Assembly: GCA_965229335.1 (NCBI GenBank)
Contig: OZ245874.1
Location: 1,240,001 to 1,304,000 of the forward strand
Origin: JAFKFH01 sp017307375
GTDB lineage: Bacteria; Pseudomonadota; Alphaproteobacteria; Ferrovibrionales; Ferrovibrionaceae
Direction of reading: 5' to 3'
DNA length: 64,000 bases
Shown here: piece by piece, positions 55,735 to 64,000 of the stretch
How positions within the stretch are numbered: position 1 is the stretch's first letter
Layout: each line of letters starts with the position of its first letter
The notes under the pieces: model-generated
What the model saw: the letters and a program-made list of their open reading frames with translations, nothing else
The model's database searches: none
What the model was told of the DNA's origin: nothing
Translations under genes and position numbers: made by a program

Positions 55735-57525
55735 CTAGCTTGCTTCCGCGAATTGATGGGCATAGAGCCGGGCATAGGCCCCGCCCTGGGCCAGCAGCTC
55801 GGCATGGCCGCCGGCCTCGACCACCCGGCCCTTGTCCATCACCAGGATCCGGTCGGCATCGACCACGGTCGACAGGCGATGGGCGATGACCAGGGTGGTG
55901 CGGCCCTGCATCAGCCGGCGCAGCGCCAACTGCACCTGCCGTTCGGCCTCGGCGTCCAGTGCCGAGGTCGCCTCGTCGAGCAGCAGGATCGGGGCATCGC
56001 GCAGCATGGCGCGGGCGATCGCCAGCCGCTGGCGCTGGCCGCCCGACAGCTTCAGGCCGTTCTCGCCGACCTGGGTGTCGTAGCCTTCCGGCAGCGCGAC
56101 GATGAAGTCGTGCGCCGCCGCGGCGCGTGCCGCCGCCTCGATCTGTTCCTGGGTGGCGTCGGGCCGGCCATAGGCGATGTTGCCACGCACGCTGTCGTCG
56201 AACAGCGTCGATTCCTGGCTGACCAGCGCCATTGCGCCGCGCAGCGAGGCAAGCGTGACCTGGCGGATATCCTGGCCGTCGATGACGACCCGGCCGGCGG
56301 AAACCTCGTAGAAGCGCGGGATCAGGTTCAGGATCGTACTCTTGCCGGCGCCCGACGCCCCGACCAGCGCGACTTTCTGCCCGGCCGGCACGGTCAGGTC
56401 GAGATTGGCCAGGACCGGTTCGTTGCCATAGGCGAAGGAGACGTCCTCGAAACGGATTTCGCCGCCGGTGACGGCCAGCGGCCTGGCATCGGGCGCATCC
56501 TTGATCGTCGGCTCGGTGTCGAGGACGCGGAACAGCCGGTCGGCCGCGGCCAGGCCTTCCTGCAGGTTGGTGTTGAGATTGGCCAGGCTTTTCAGCGGCT
56601 GATAGGCCATCAGGAGCGCGGTGATGAACGAGGCGAAGGTACCGAGCGTCGCCTTGCCGTCCATCGCCTGCCAGCCGCCATACATGATCGCGATGGCGAC
56701 GGCGACGCCGCCCAAGGCCTCGGTCGCCGGGCTGGAGGCGGCGCGCGCGCGCGTCACCTTCATCGTATGGCGCAGCCGCTCCATCACCGAGACGCGCGTG
56801 CGCTCGGTCTCGCGCGCTTCCATGCCGTAAGCCTTGACCAGGCGGGCGCCCTCGAACGTCTCGGACAGGATCGAGGTCAGCTTGCCGGTCTCCTCCTGGC
56901 TGCGGGCCGAGCCTTTTCGCGCTTTCCGGCTGAGGCGGCGGGAATAGACCATCACCACCGGAAAGACGACGCAGGTGATCAGCGACAGCTGCCAGTGCTG
57001 GTAGAACATCACCGCGGCCAGGAAGATGAGCTGCAGGCCGTTCTTGACGATGTCGGTCAGCGAGTTCGAGACCGCCTCGCGCAGCAGCGTGGCGTCGTAG
57101 AGGAAGCTTGCGACCAGCTTGCCGGTATGGACCTGATGCAGCCAGGCAAGGTCGGCGCGCATCAGATGGGCATGCATCTCGACCTGGGTCTCGGCGACGA
57201 TGCGCTGGCCGACCTCGGCCATCAGGGTCGACTGGATATAGGTGGCCACGCCCTTGACCACGGCGGCGGCGACGATGGCGACGGGAACGAGATAGAGCCA
57301 GTAGCGGTCGTGGTCGACGAAGATCTTGTCCAGCGCCGGCTGCATCAGCCAGGCATTGGCGGCGGTTGCGGCGGCGGCGATCGCCATGAAGAAGCAGGCG
57401 ACGAAGATGCGCCCGCGATGGGGGCGCACGCGCGTCACGATCAGGCGTTTGAGCAAGGCCGACGAAGAGGAGGCAGTCTGCGCCACGGTCTTGGCGATGT
57501 CCCTTTTGCAGTGTGCGCGGGACAC
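55735..57525 (-). CDS. msbA: lipid A export ABC transporter MsbA-like (ATP-binding/permease)
   Basis: The ~596-residue half-transporter begins at a GTG, most likely 57525 (VSRAHCKRDIAKTVAQ) or 57486; no ATG is near, and the frame open to 57777 lies in the GntR gene. Six helices are followed by an ATPase domain with Walker A GASGAGKST, signature LSGGQRQRLAIARAML and Walker B ILLLDEATSALDAEAE. It flips lipid A-core across the inner membrane. It heads the lipid A run msbA - DUF374 - lpxK - acyltransferase. Confidence 0.93.
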   Translation of the reverse strand: MSRAHCKRDIAKTVAQTASSSSALLKRLIVTRVRPHRGRIFVACFFMAIAAAATAANAWLMQPALDKIFVDHDRYWLYLVPVAIVAAAVVKGVATYIQSTLMAEVGQRIVAETQVEMHAHLMRADLAWLHQVHTGKLVASFLYDATLLREAVSNSLTDIVKNGLQLIFLAAVMFYQHWQLSLITCVVFPVVMVYSRRLSRKARKGSARSQEETGKLTSILSETFEGARLVKAYGMEARETERTRVSVMERLRHTMKVTRARAASSPATEALGGVAVAIAIMYGGWQAMDGKATLGTFASFITALLMAYQPLKSLANLNTNLQEGLAAADRLFRVLDTEPTIKDAPDARPLAVTGGEIRFEDVSFAYGNEPVLANLDLTVPAGQKVALVGASGAGKSTILNLIPRFYEVSAGRVVIDGQDIRQVTLASLRGAMALVSQESTLFDDSVRGNIAYGRPDATQEQIEAAARAAAAHDFIVALPEGYDTQVGENGLKLSGGQRQRLAIARAMLRDAPILLLDEATSALDAEAERQVQLALRRLMQGRTTLVIAHRLSTVVDADRILVMDKGRVVEAGGHAELLAQGGAYARLYAHQFAEAS

Positions 57526-57568
57526 TAGCAGGATTGGGCCTGCCGCGACAAGGAAACGGCCGGCCGGC

Positions 57569-58234
57569 CTATCTCGGCTGGCGCTGGCGGATATAGCCGA
57601 CCAGCGCCGCCCCGGCATCCTCGATATGGGTGGCGAGCAGCGCCGCCGCCTCGTCGATCCGACCCTCGCGGCACAGCGCCACCAGTTTGGTGTGATCGTC
57701 CTGGGCGCGCGGGCGACCGTCGGTGAAGGCGAGCTGCATGCGGGTGTAGCGGTCGGTGCCCTGCAGCAGCGAGGCAACGATCGAGGCGGTGCGTGGCTGG
57801 TTGGCGCGTTCGTAAAGACGCATATGCAGTGCCGTGTTCAACTCACCCCAGCGGCTGGCGTCGCGGCTGTCCATCTCGGCATCGTAATCGGCCAGGATTC
57901 TATCGAGCGCGCCGAAATCCTCGGCCGTCAGATGCGGGACCGACAGCCGCAGCAGCCGCGGCTCGAGCAGCGCGCGCAGCGCGAACAATTCCTCGATCTC
58001 GTCGACCGAAAGCTCGGAAACCACCGCGCCGCGATGGGCGACGATCTTGACCAGCCCCTCCGATTCCAGCTGGACCAGCGCTTCGCGGATCGGGATGCGG
58101 CTGACGCCGAGGTCATTGGCCAGCGCGTCCTGGCGCAGCTGGTAGCCGCCGGGGAATTCACCTTCGAGGATCCGGCGCCGCAGTTCGTCGGCGGCGGCGA
58201 CCGCCATCGTCCGGTGGCCGAGAGGCTTCTTCAT
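57569..58234 (-). CDS. GntR family regulator with FCD domain
   Basis: The 221-residue product (MKKPLGHRTMAVAAADELRRR) has the winged helix LRQDALANDLGVSRIPIREALVQLESEGLV and an FCD effector domain with metal ligands probably in ILADYDAEMD, HMRLYERAN and DDHTKLVALCREG. FCD regulators sense small organic acids. It diverges from the Liv-type transporter operon across 139 bases and is its likely regulator. Confidence 0.92.
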   Translation of the reverse strand: MKKPLGHRTMAVAAADELRRRILEGEFPGGYQLRQDALANDLGVSRIPIREALVQLESEGLVKIVAHRGAVVSELSVDEIEELFALRALLEPRLLRLSVPHLTAEDFGALDRILADYDAEMDSRDASRWGELNTALHMRLYERANQPRTASIVASLLQGTDRYTRMQLAFTDGRPRAQDDHTKLVALCREGRIDEAAALLATHIEDAGAALVGYIRQRQPR

Positions 58235-58326
58235 GCTGAGGCGTTTCCCCGGTGAGCGTAGGCATCTGGATAAAGGAGGCCCTGCCCAGGGCTGTCAAGT
58301 GGCAGACAATCCGGTGTTCCTGGATC

Positions 58327-58361
58327 CATAATATTATTGACAGGATATTTTATACAATAGA
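58327..58361. promoter_or_regulatory. AT-rich promoter/operator region before the Liv operon
   Basis: The stretch contains ATAATATTAT (58328-58337, a perfect 10-bp palindrome), TTGACA (58337-58342) and TTTTATACAAT. It stands out against GC-rich surroundings and lies 13 to 47 bases before livG, where the promoter and a GntR/FCD operator would be expected. The exact elements cannot be fixed by eye. Confidence 0.45.
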
Positions 58362-58373
58362 CGATGCGCCGCC

Positions 58374-59126
58374 ATGGGCGAGATCGTTCTCCAGACCTTC
58401 GGACTGACCAAGGCGTTTCGCGGTTTCGTCGCGGTCAACAATGTCGACCTGGCCGTCCGGCGCGGCACCATCCACGCCCTGATCGGGCCGAATGGGGCAG
58501 GCAAGACCACCGTCTTCAACCTGCTGACCAAGTTCCACCAGCCATCGGCGGGCCGGATCGTCTACGACGGTATCGACATTACCGGCGAGCGGCCCGCCGC
58601 CACGGCGCGCCGCGGTCTGGTGCGGTCGTTCCAGATCTCGGCGACCTTTGCCCAGATGACGGCGCGCGAGAACGTCCGAGTCGCCCTGCAGCGGGCGCAG
58701 GGCCTCGCCTTTCATTTCTGGCGTTCGGAACGCGCCCTCGATGCGCTCGACGACCGCGCCCTGGCGCTGCTTGCCGATGTCGGCCTGGCCGACTTTGCCG
58801 AGGTTCGCGCCGCCGACCTGCCCTATGGCCGCAAGCGGACCCTGGAACTGGCGACCACGCTGGCGCTCGATCCCCGGATGCTGCTGCTCGACGAACCGAC
58901 GCAGGGCATGGGGACCGAGGATGTCGACCGCATCAAGGCGCTGATCAAGCGCATCGCCGCCAACCGGACGATCCTGATGGTCGAGCACAACATGTCGGTC
59001 GTGGCCGACATTTCCGACACGATCACCGTGCTGCAGCGCGGGGAAATCCTGGCCGAGGGGCCTTATCACATCGTGGCCGAGGTGCCCGCCGTCCGTGCCG
59101 CCTACATGGGAGGCGGCCATGGCTGA
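58374..59126 (+). CDS. livG: ABC transporter ATP-binding protein, LivG type
   Basis: The 250-residue ATPase (MGEIVLQTFGLTKAFRGFVAV) has Walker A GPNGAGKTT near residues 38-46, the LivG-type signature LPYGRKRTLELATTLAL and Walker B MLLLDEPTQGMG, with MVEHNMSVVADISD at the switch. With LivF it drives a branched-chain amino acid or amide/urea type importer. It overlaps livF by 8 bases. Confidence 0.92.
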   Translation: MGEIVLQTFGLTKAFRGFVAVNNVDLAVRRGTIHALIGPNGAGKTTVFNLLTKFHQPSAGRIVYDGIDITGERPAATARRGLVRSFQISATFAQMTARENVRVALQRAQGLAFHFWRSERALDALDDRALALLADVGLADFAEVRAADLPYGRKRTLELATTLALDPRMLLLDEPTQGMGTEDVDRIKALIKRIAANRTILMVEHNMSVVADISDTITVLQRGEILAEGPYHIVAEVPAVRAAYMGGGHG

Positions 59127-59829
59127 CGCGCCGTTCATGCTCGAAGTCGCCGGGCTCAACGCCTGGTATGCCGAATCGCATATCCTGCACGGCGTCGATT
59201 TCCATGTCCACGAAGGCGAGTGCGTCACGCTGCTCGGCCGCAACGGCGTCGGCCGGACGACCACGCTCAAGGCGATCCTCGGCCTGACCGGCCGGCGTAC
59301 CGGCTCGGTCAAGGTGCGGGGCCACGAGACCATCGGCCTGCCGCCCCACCGCATCGCCCGTCTCGGCGTGGGCTACTGCCCGGAGGAGCGTGGCATCTAT
59401 GCGACGTTGACCGCCCAGGAGAACCTGACCCTCCTGCCCAAGGTCGGGCCGGGTGGGTTCTCGGCCGCCGAGGTGTTCGCGCTGTTCCCCAATCTGCGCG
59501 AGCGTGGTGCAAGCCTCGGCGGCCGCCTTTCCGGCGGCGAACAGCAGATGCTGGCGCTAGGCCGCATCCTGATGACGGGTGCGCCGCTGCTGCTGCTCGA
59601 CGAAATCACCGAGGGCCTCGCCCCCGTCATCGTCGAGGCGCTGGGCCAGGCCATCGTCGCGCTCAAGGCGCGCGGCTTCACCATGGTCCTGGTGGAACAG
59701 AACTTCCATTTCGCGCGGCACCTGGCCGATCGGCACTACGTCATCGATCACGGCCAGGTCGTGGCCGAGATCGCCCGCGACGAGATCGCGGGCCGCGAGG
59801 CCGAGGTCAACCGGCTGCTTGGTCTCTAA
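59119..59829 (+). CDS. livF: ABC transporter ATP-binding protein, LivF type, with Arg in Walker A
   Basis: The 236-residue ATPase (MADAPFMLEVAGLNAWYAESH) is LivF-like: signature RLSGGEQQMLALGRILM, Walker B LLLLDEITEGLAP. Its Walker A reads GRNGVGRTT (residues 40-48), so the usual Lys is Arg46. I recall such a change in some LivF homologues, and LivG keeps a normal site, so the transporter may use one full-strength site. A GGGAGG site precedes the ATG. Confidence 0.92.
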   Translation: MADAPFMLEVAGLNAWYAESHILHGVDFHVHEGECVTLLGRNGVGRTTTLKAILGLTGRRTGSVKVRGHETIGLPPHRIARLGVGYCPEERGIYATLTAQENLTLLPKVGPGGFSAAEVFALFPNLRERGASLGGRLSGGEQQMLALGRILMTGAPLLLLDEITEGLAPVIVEALGQAIVALKARGFTMVLVEQNFHFARHLADRHYVIDHGQVVAEIARDEIAGREAEVNRLLGL

Positions 59830-59862
59830 GCGTCAGACGTCAACAACAGGGGGACTGAAAAC

Positions 59863-61068
59863 ATGAAGCTCGACATTCTCAGCGCCGCGGCGATCGCGGC
59901 GATGGCGGTTGCCGGTACGGCGCAGGCCCAGGGCATTTCCGACGATGTGGTCAAGGTCGGCGTACTGACCGACCTGTCAGGCATCTATTCCGACCTGGCC
60001 GGCCAGGGTTCGGTCGTTGCAGCCCAGCTCGCCGCCGAGGAGATGGGCGGCAAGGTGCTGGGCAAGCCGGTGGTCGTCGTCTCGGCCGATCATCAGAACA
60101 AGCCCGACATCGCCGCCAATCTTGCCCGCGGCTGGTTCGACCAGCAGCAGGTCGACATGATCGCCGACTTTCCGACGTCGTCGACCGCGCTGGCGGTGAT
60201 GGAGATCGCGCGCCAGAAGAACCGGGTGACCATGCTGTCGTCGGGCGTGGCGACCGCGGTGCTGGCCGAGAAATGCTCGGCCACCAATGCCCAGTGGACG
60301 GTCAATACCTACGCGCTGGCGGCCGGCACGGCCAAGGCGCTGCTCAAGGACGGGAAGAAGTCCTGGTACTTCATCACCGCCGACTACACCTTCGGCCACT
60401 CGCTGGAAAAGGACGCCAGCCAGATCATCGCCGAGAACGGCGGCGAGGTTAAGGGCGTGTCGCGCCATCCGTTCCCGGGCACCGACTTCTCGTCGTTCAT
60501 CCTGAAGGCGCAAGGGTCGGGCGCCGACGTCATCGCCCTGGCCAATGCCGGGGCCGACACGGTGAACGCGATCAAGCAGGCCAGCGAATACGGCGTCGGC
60601 GGCAAGCAGACCGTCGCCCCGCTGCTGGCCTATATCTCCGACGTCAAGTCGATGGGCCTGGCCAAGGCACAGGGCATGTACCTGACCGAAGCCTTCTACT
60701 GGGACTACGACGACCGCTCGCGCGCCTGGTCGGCCAAGTTCTTCGAGAAGACCAAGAAGATGCCGACGGCGGCCCAGGCCGGCGTCTATTCGGCCACGCT
60801 GTCCTATCTGAAGGCGATCGAGGCGGCCGGCACCGACGAGGCGGGCGCGGTCATGGCGCGGCTGCGCCAGATGACGATCGACGATGCGGTGATCCGCAAC
60901 GGCCGGCTGCGGGCCGATGGCGCGCTGGTCCACGACATGCTGCTGCTGCAGGTCAAGAAGCCGGCGGAATCGAAGCGCGACTGGGACTTCTACAACGTCC
61001 GCGCGGTGCTGTCGGGGGCCGAGGTCTACCCGGCGCCGAACCCGGCCTGCCCGCTGAACAAGAGCTGA
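59863..61068 (+). CDS. branched-chain amino acid-type ABC transporter substrate-binding protein
   Basis: The 401-residue product has a Sec signal peptide (MKLDILSAAAIAAMAVAGTAQAQG, cleaved after AQA) and the Leu/Ile/Val-binding fold: VKVGVLTDLSGIYSDLAGQGS, the DHQNKPDIAANLARGWFD stretch, ITADYTFGHSLEKDA and HPFPGTDFSSFILKAQ. FGHSLEKD-type proteins often carry aromatic or other organic acids rather than leucine, so the substrate is open. It follows livF by 33 bases. Confidence 0.9.
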   Translation: MKLDILSAAAIAAMAVAGTAQAQGISDDVVKVGVLTDLSGIYSDLAGQGSVVAAQLAAEEMGGKVLGKPVVVVSADHQNKPDIAANLARGWFDQQQVDMIADFPTSSTALAVMEIARQKNRVTMLSSGVATAVLAEKCSATNAQWTVNTYALAAGTAKALLKDGKKSWYFITADYTFGHSLEKDASQIIAENGGEVKGVSRHPFPGTDFSSFILKAQGSGADVIALANAGADTVNAIKQASEYGVGGKQTVAPLLAYISDVKSMGLAKAQGMYLTEAFYWDYDDRSRAWSAKFFEKTKKMPTAAQAGVYSATLSYLKAIEAAGTDEAGAVMARLRQMTIDDAVIRNGRLRADGALVHDMLLLQVKKPAESKRDWDFYNVRAVLSGAEVYPAPNPACPLNKS

Positions 61069-61123
61069 CTTCACGAGGCGCGGGCGGCTCATCCCGCCCG
61101 CGCCGTGCCTTCCGGGTTCCGCC

Positions 61124-62029
61124 ATGTTCGATATCCCGCTGCCCGCCGTCCTGGCCCAGGTGACGATCGGCCTGATCAACGGCTGCTTCTACGCGATGCT
61201 CAGCATGGGGCTCGCGATCATCTTCGGCCTGCTCAACATCATCAACTTCACCCATGGGGCGCAGTTCATGATGGCGGCCTTCATCACCTGGATCGGCCTG
61301 AACCAGCTGGGACCGTGGCTCGGCTTTCCCGAGCTGCAGCTGGGCTTCTGGGCCTCGCTCGTGGTCGCACCGCTGATCGTCGCGGCGGTGGGCATGGGGC
61401 TCGAGCGGCTGCTGCTGCGCCGGCTCGCCCATCTCGACCATCTCTACGGCCTGCTTCTCACCTTCGGCGTGGCGCTGGTCACCGAAGGGGCCTTCCGGCA
61501 TGGCTTCGGCGTGTCCGGCCAGGGCTACGATCCGCCCGAGATGCTGCAGGGTCCGATCGACATCGGCTTCATGATGCTGCCGCGCTATCGCCTGTTCGTC
61601 GTCGTCGCCTCGCTGGCGATCTGTCTGGCCACGATCTGGCTGTTCGAGCGCACGCGGCTCGGCGCCTATCTGCGCGCCGGCACCGAGAACCCGCGGCTGC
61701 TGCAGGCCTTCGGGATCAACGTGCCGGTCATGATCACCCTGGCCTATGGCTTCGGCGTCGGCCTGGCCGGGCTGGCCGGCGTGCTGGCCGCGCCGATCAT
61801 GCAGATCACGCCGCTGATGGGCGGCAACCTGCTCAACATCATCTTCGCCGTCGTCGTCATCGGCGGGCTCGGCTCGATCAGCGGGGCGATGGTCACCGGG
61901 CTCGGCCTCGGGCTGATCGAGGGGATCACCAAGGTCGTCTATCCCGAGGCGTCGACCGTCGTGGTGTTCGTCATCATGGCGCTGGCCCTGCTGTTGCGCC
62001 CGGCCGGTCTGTTCGGTCGCGAAACCTGA
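61124..62029 (+). CDS. livH: branched-chain amino acid-type ABC permease, LivH type
   Basis: The 301-residue membrane protein (MFDIPLPAVLAQVTIGLINGC) has the LivH features FYAMLSMGLAIIFGLLNIINFTHGAQFM, GTRLGAYLRAGTENPRLLQAFGINV (in parts) and VVVIGGLGSISGAMV, with about eight helices. It lies between the binding protein and LivM in one operon. Confidence 0.93.
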   Translation: MFDIPLPAVLAQVTIGLINGCFYAMLSMGLAIIFGLLNIINFTHGAQFMMAAFITWIGLNQLGPWLGFPELQLGFWASLVVAPLIVAAVGMGLERLLLRRLAHLDHLYGLLLTFGVALVTEGAFRHGFGVSGQGYDPPEMLQGPIDIGFMMLPRYRLFVVVASLAICLATIWLFERTRLGAYLRAGTENPRLLQAFGINVPVMITLAYGFGVGLAGLAGVLAAPIMQITPLMGGNLLNIIFAVVVIGGLGSISGAMVTGLGLGLIEGITKVVYPEASTVVVFVIMALALLLRPAGLFGRET

Positions 62030-62040
62030 GGATCGCCGGC

Positions 62041-62973
62041 ATGTCATCGACCCTGCGCCTGTTCTGGCTGTTCGTGGCCGCGGCCATTCTCGTGCCGTTC
62101 TTTCCGCAGATCGTCTATCCGATCTTCATGATGAAGGTGCTGTGCTACGGCCTGTTTGCCTGCGCCTTCAACCTGCTGCTCGGCTATACCGGTCTGGTCT
62201 CGTTCGCCCATGCCGCCTTCCTGGGCAGCGCCGGCTATGTCACCGGCGCGCTGATGATCCGCCATGCCGACCGTATCGGCACCGAGGTCGCGATCCTGGC
62301 CGGCGTCGCGACCGCGGCCGCGATCGGGGCGGTCATCGGCGGCCTCGCCATCCGGCGCAAGGGCATCTACTTCGCGATGATCACCCTGGCCCTGTCGCAG
62401 ATCGTCTATTTCCTGGCCGTGCAGTTCCGCTGGACCGGCGGCGAGGACGGTCTGCAGGGCATTCCCCGCGGCCGCCTGTTCGGCCTGGTCGACCTGACGT
62501 CGGACAATGCGATCTACGGCTTCACCCTGGTCGTCTTCGTCGCGGGCTTCCTGCTGGTCCATCGCATCATCCACTCACCGTTCGGCCAGATCCTGCGGGC
62601 GATCCGCGACAACGAGCCGCGCGCGATCTCGCTCGGCTACGACACCGATCGCTTCAAGCTGCTGGCCTTCGTGCTGTCGGCGGCCGTGGCCGGGCTGGCC
62701 GGCGCGCTGAAGGCGCTGGTGTTCCAGCTGGTCTCGCTCAACGACGTCTCGCTGCACACCTCGACCGAGGTGGTGCTGATGACGCTCTTGGGCGGGCTGG
62801 GGACGATCTGGGGGCCGCTGGTCGGCGCCGCGCTGGTCGTCGGTCTGCAGAACTACCTGGCGACGCTGGGCGACATGGTGACGATCGTGATCGGGCTGAT
62901 CTTCATCGTCTGCGTCTCGTTCTTCCGCCTGGGCCTGGTCGGGGAATTCCTGCGGCTCAGGAAAAGCGCGTGA
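62041..62973 (+). CDS. livM: branched-chain amino acid-type ABC permease, LivM type
   Basis: The 310-residue membrane protein (MSSTLRLFWLFVAAAILVPFF) shows LivM marks: FNLLLGYTGLVSFAHAAFLGSAGYV, IRRKGIYFAMITLALSQIV, SPFGQILRAIRDNEPRAISLGYDT and LLGGLGTIWGPLVGAAL. It ends the importer operon, and its stop overlaps the convergent DadA-like gene by 17 bases. Confidence 0.93.
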   Translation: MSSTLRLFWLFVAAAILVPFFPQIVYPIFMMKVLCYGLFACAFNLLLGYTGLVSFAHAAFLGSAGYVTGALMIRHADRIGTEVAILAGVATAAAIGAVIGGLAIRRKGIYFAMITLALSQIVYFLAVQFRWTGGEDGLQGIPRGRLFGLVDLTSDNAIYGFTLVVFVAGFLLVHRIIHSPFGQILRAIRDNEPRAISLGYDTDRFKLLAFVLSAAVAGLAGALKALVFQLVSLNDVSLHTSTEVVLMTLLGGLGTIWGPLVGAALVVGLQNYLATLGDMVTIVIGLIFIVCVSFFRLGLVGEFLRLRKSA

Positions 62974-64000
62974 CGGCGTAGGGGCGCGGATCGACGACGG
63001 GCTCGCGCCCCTCCAGCAGGTCGGCGACCAGCCGGCCGGTGACGGGGCCGGCCGCCAGACCGACATGGCCATGGCCGAAGGCGTGGATGATATCGGGGCA
63101 GGCGCTTGCCGGCCCGATCACCGGCAGGCCGTCTGCTGTCGACGGCCGATGCCCCAGCCAGCGGCGCTGCCGCCCGGCGGGAATCTCGGCGGGCAGGCCC
63201 GGATAGGCGGCCTGGGCATGGCGCAGCAGCACCTCGGCCCGCTGCCAGTTCGGCGCGGCCGCGACCGAGGCCAGCTCGACCTGGCCGGAAACGCGCAGGC
63301 CGCCGCGGGTCAGCGTATTGGCCATCCGGCCGTCCGACGGCATCACCGGAATGACCGGGGCGGTTTCGGGGTCGCGGATCTCGACGTGATACCCGCGCTC
63401 GCTTTCCAGCGGCACGCGGTCGCCGGCCAGCGCCGCCAGCGCCTTGGAATGGACGCCTGCCGCAATCACCGCCCGTTCGCAGGCGATCGTCCCTTCCGTG
63501 GTGAGCACGCCGGCCAGCCGGCCGGAGCGGATGTCGAATCCGACCGCGCGGGCGCGCCGGACGCCGGCACCTTGCCGTTCGGCCCAGCCGGCCAGGGCGG
63601 CGACATAGCCGCCGGGATCGCGGCAATGGCCGCCATCCGCGACCAGCACGCCGAACCGGTAGTGCGCGGCCAGCGATGGTTCCAGCCGGTGCAGCGCCTC
63701 GCCATCGAGTTCGCGCCAGACGACGCCGTTGTCGCGTCGCAGCCGCCAGGCCAGGGCCTCGGCCTCGAAGGCGGCCCGGTCGGGAAAGGCATAGAGCAGC
63801 CCGCGCCGCTCGACCAGCTCGGGCACCCCCGCCTCGGCGGCGAGTGCCGCGTGACGCGCCGGCGCATCGGCCAGCAGGGCGCGCAAGGCGCGCGCCGTGC
63901 GCTCGACCCGGGGCACCGTGGCCCCGGCCAGCACGAAGCGGACCAGCCAGGGGGCCAGCCGCGGCAAGTGCTGCCAGCGGATGGTCAGCGGCCCCAGCGG
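62957..64000 (-). CDS. DadA-like FAD-dependent D-amino acid dehydrogenase (5' end outside window)
   Basis: The visible 347 codons are the C-terminal bulk of a DAO-family flavoenzyme. The frame is open to the right edge (PLGPLTIRWQHLPRLAPWL), so the N-terminal FAD-binding GxGxxG is missing from view. DadA-like segments include LLYAFPDRAAFEAE, VADGGHCRDPGGYVAALAGW, VIAAGVHSKALA, GYHVEIRDPETAPVIPVM and HAFGHGHVGLAAGPVTG. It deaminates D-amino acids or related imino acids to keto acids. It faces the Liv operon tail to tail; a shared pathway is possible. Confidence 0.9.
   Translation of the reverse strand, partial: PLGPLTIRWQHLPRLAPWLVRFVLAGATVPRVERTARALRALLADAPARHAALAAEAGVPELVERRGLLYAFPDRAAFEAEALAWRLRRDNGVVWRELDGEALHRLEPSLAAHYRFGVLVADGGHCRDPGGYVAALAGWAERQGAGVRRARAVGFDIRSGRLAGVLTTEGTIACERAVIAAGVHSKALAALAGDRVPLESERGYHVEIRDPETAPVIPVMPSDGRMANTLTRGGLRVSGQVELASVAAAPNWQRAEVLLRHAQAAYPGLPAEIPAGRQRRWLGHRPSTADGLPVIGPASACPDIIHAFGHGHVGLAAGPVTGRLVADLLEGREPVVDPRPYAVTRFS

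Noticed and set aside
54877..57528. 883-codon + strand open frame across lpxK, DUF374 and msbA
   Set aside because: Antisense to well-supported lipid A genes; composition is that of a high-GC reverse frame.

Overview
The window is high-GC DNA from an alphaproteobacterium. Support for this comes from the DUF2093 gene after xseA, the conserved block cobalamin adenosyltransferase - etfB - etfA - 3-hydroxybutyryl-CoA dehydrogenase, GapR-type and 3-TM holin-type phage proteins, and the general gene style. It may be Rhodospirillales-like, but genus and species cannot be read from the sequence. No rRNA, tRNA or CRISPR array was seen.

Positions 1 to about 19431 are part of a Mu-like transposable prophage, running right to left. 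A + strand repressor (18287) faces a Ner-like regulator across a 100-bp operator region. Then come MuA transposase, MuB ATPase, a long run of short translationally coupled early genes (two with a DnaA-domain-IV-like helix-turn-helix, a DUF3164 protein, a ParB-like protein, a GapR/DUF2312 protein, a LexA-type winged helix), GemA, a DUF2786 protein and a Mor-like middle regulator. The late genes begin with a lysis pair (L,D-transpeptidase-fold enzyme and 3-TM holin), then DUF2730, a VpaChn25_0724-family protein, DUF3486, terminase, DUF935 portal and an Mu F-like head protein cut by the left edge. Two small genes lie on the + strand against the early operon. The outer end appears to fall at 19431 (5'-TGTAAC reading inward) and splits a host MFS transporter gene, whose last ~168 codons remain.

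Positions 19954-37142 hold small host units: isochorismatase-like hydrolase/Lrp, TetR/methyltransferase, cobalamin adenosyltransferase, etfBA plus hbd with a good sigma-70 promoter and a clear terminator, a LigB-type dioxygenase, DUF1330/LysR/EamA, two PaaI-like thioesterases divergent from a TetR gene with an 18-bp palindrome, xseA-DUF2093, hutF-hutG, and thiOSGE behind a TPP riboswitch.

Positions 37472-45103 form a probable organosulfonate locus: a taurine-type ABC importer, a group II PLP decarboxylase/S1P-lyase-like enzyme, an omega-amino acid:pyruvate transaminase, a TauE/SafE-type exporter and an aldehyde dehydrogenase. The transaminase - dehydrogenase - exporter set resembles taurine-nitrogen assimilation with sulfoacetate export; the decarboxylase is an unexplained addition.

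Positions 45183-51422 are cydDCABX (cytochrome bd and its ABC assembly factor, including the 37-residue CydX). Positions 51689-57525 are a MocR-type regulator joined to lipid A genes (lauroyl acyltransferase, lpxK, DUF374 acyltransferase, msbA), with no waaA/kdtA in the run. Positions 57569-64000 are a GntR/FCD regulator, a complete Liv-type branched-chain amino acid or related ABC importer, and a DadA-like FAD amino acid dehydrogenase cut by the right edge.
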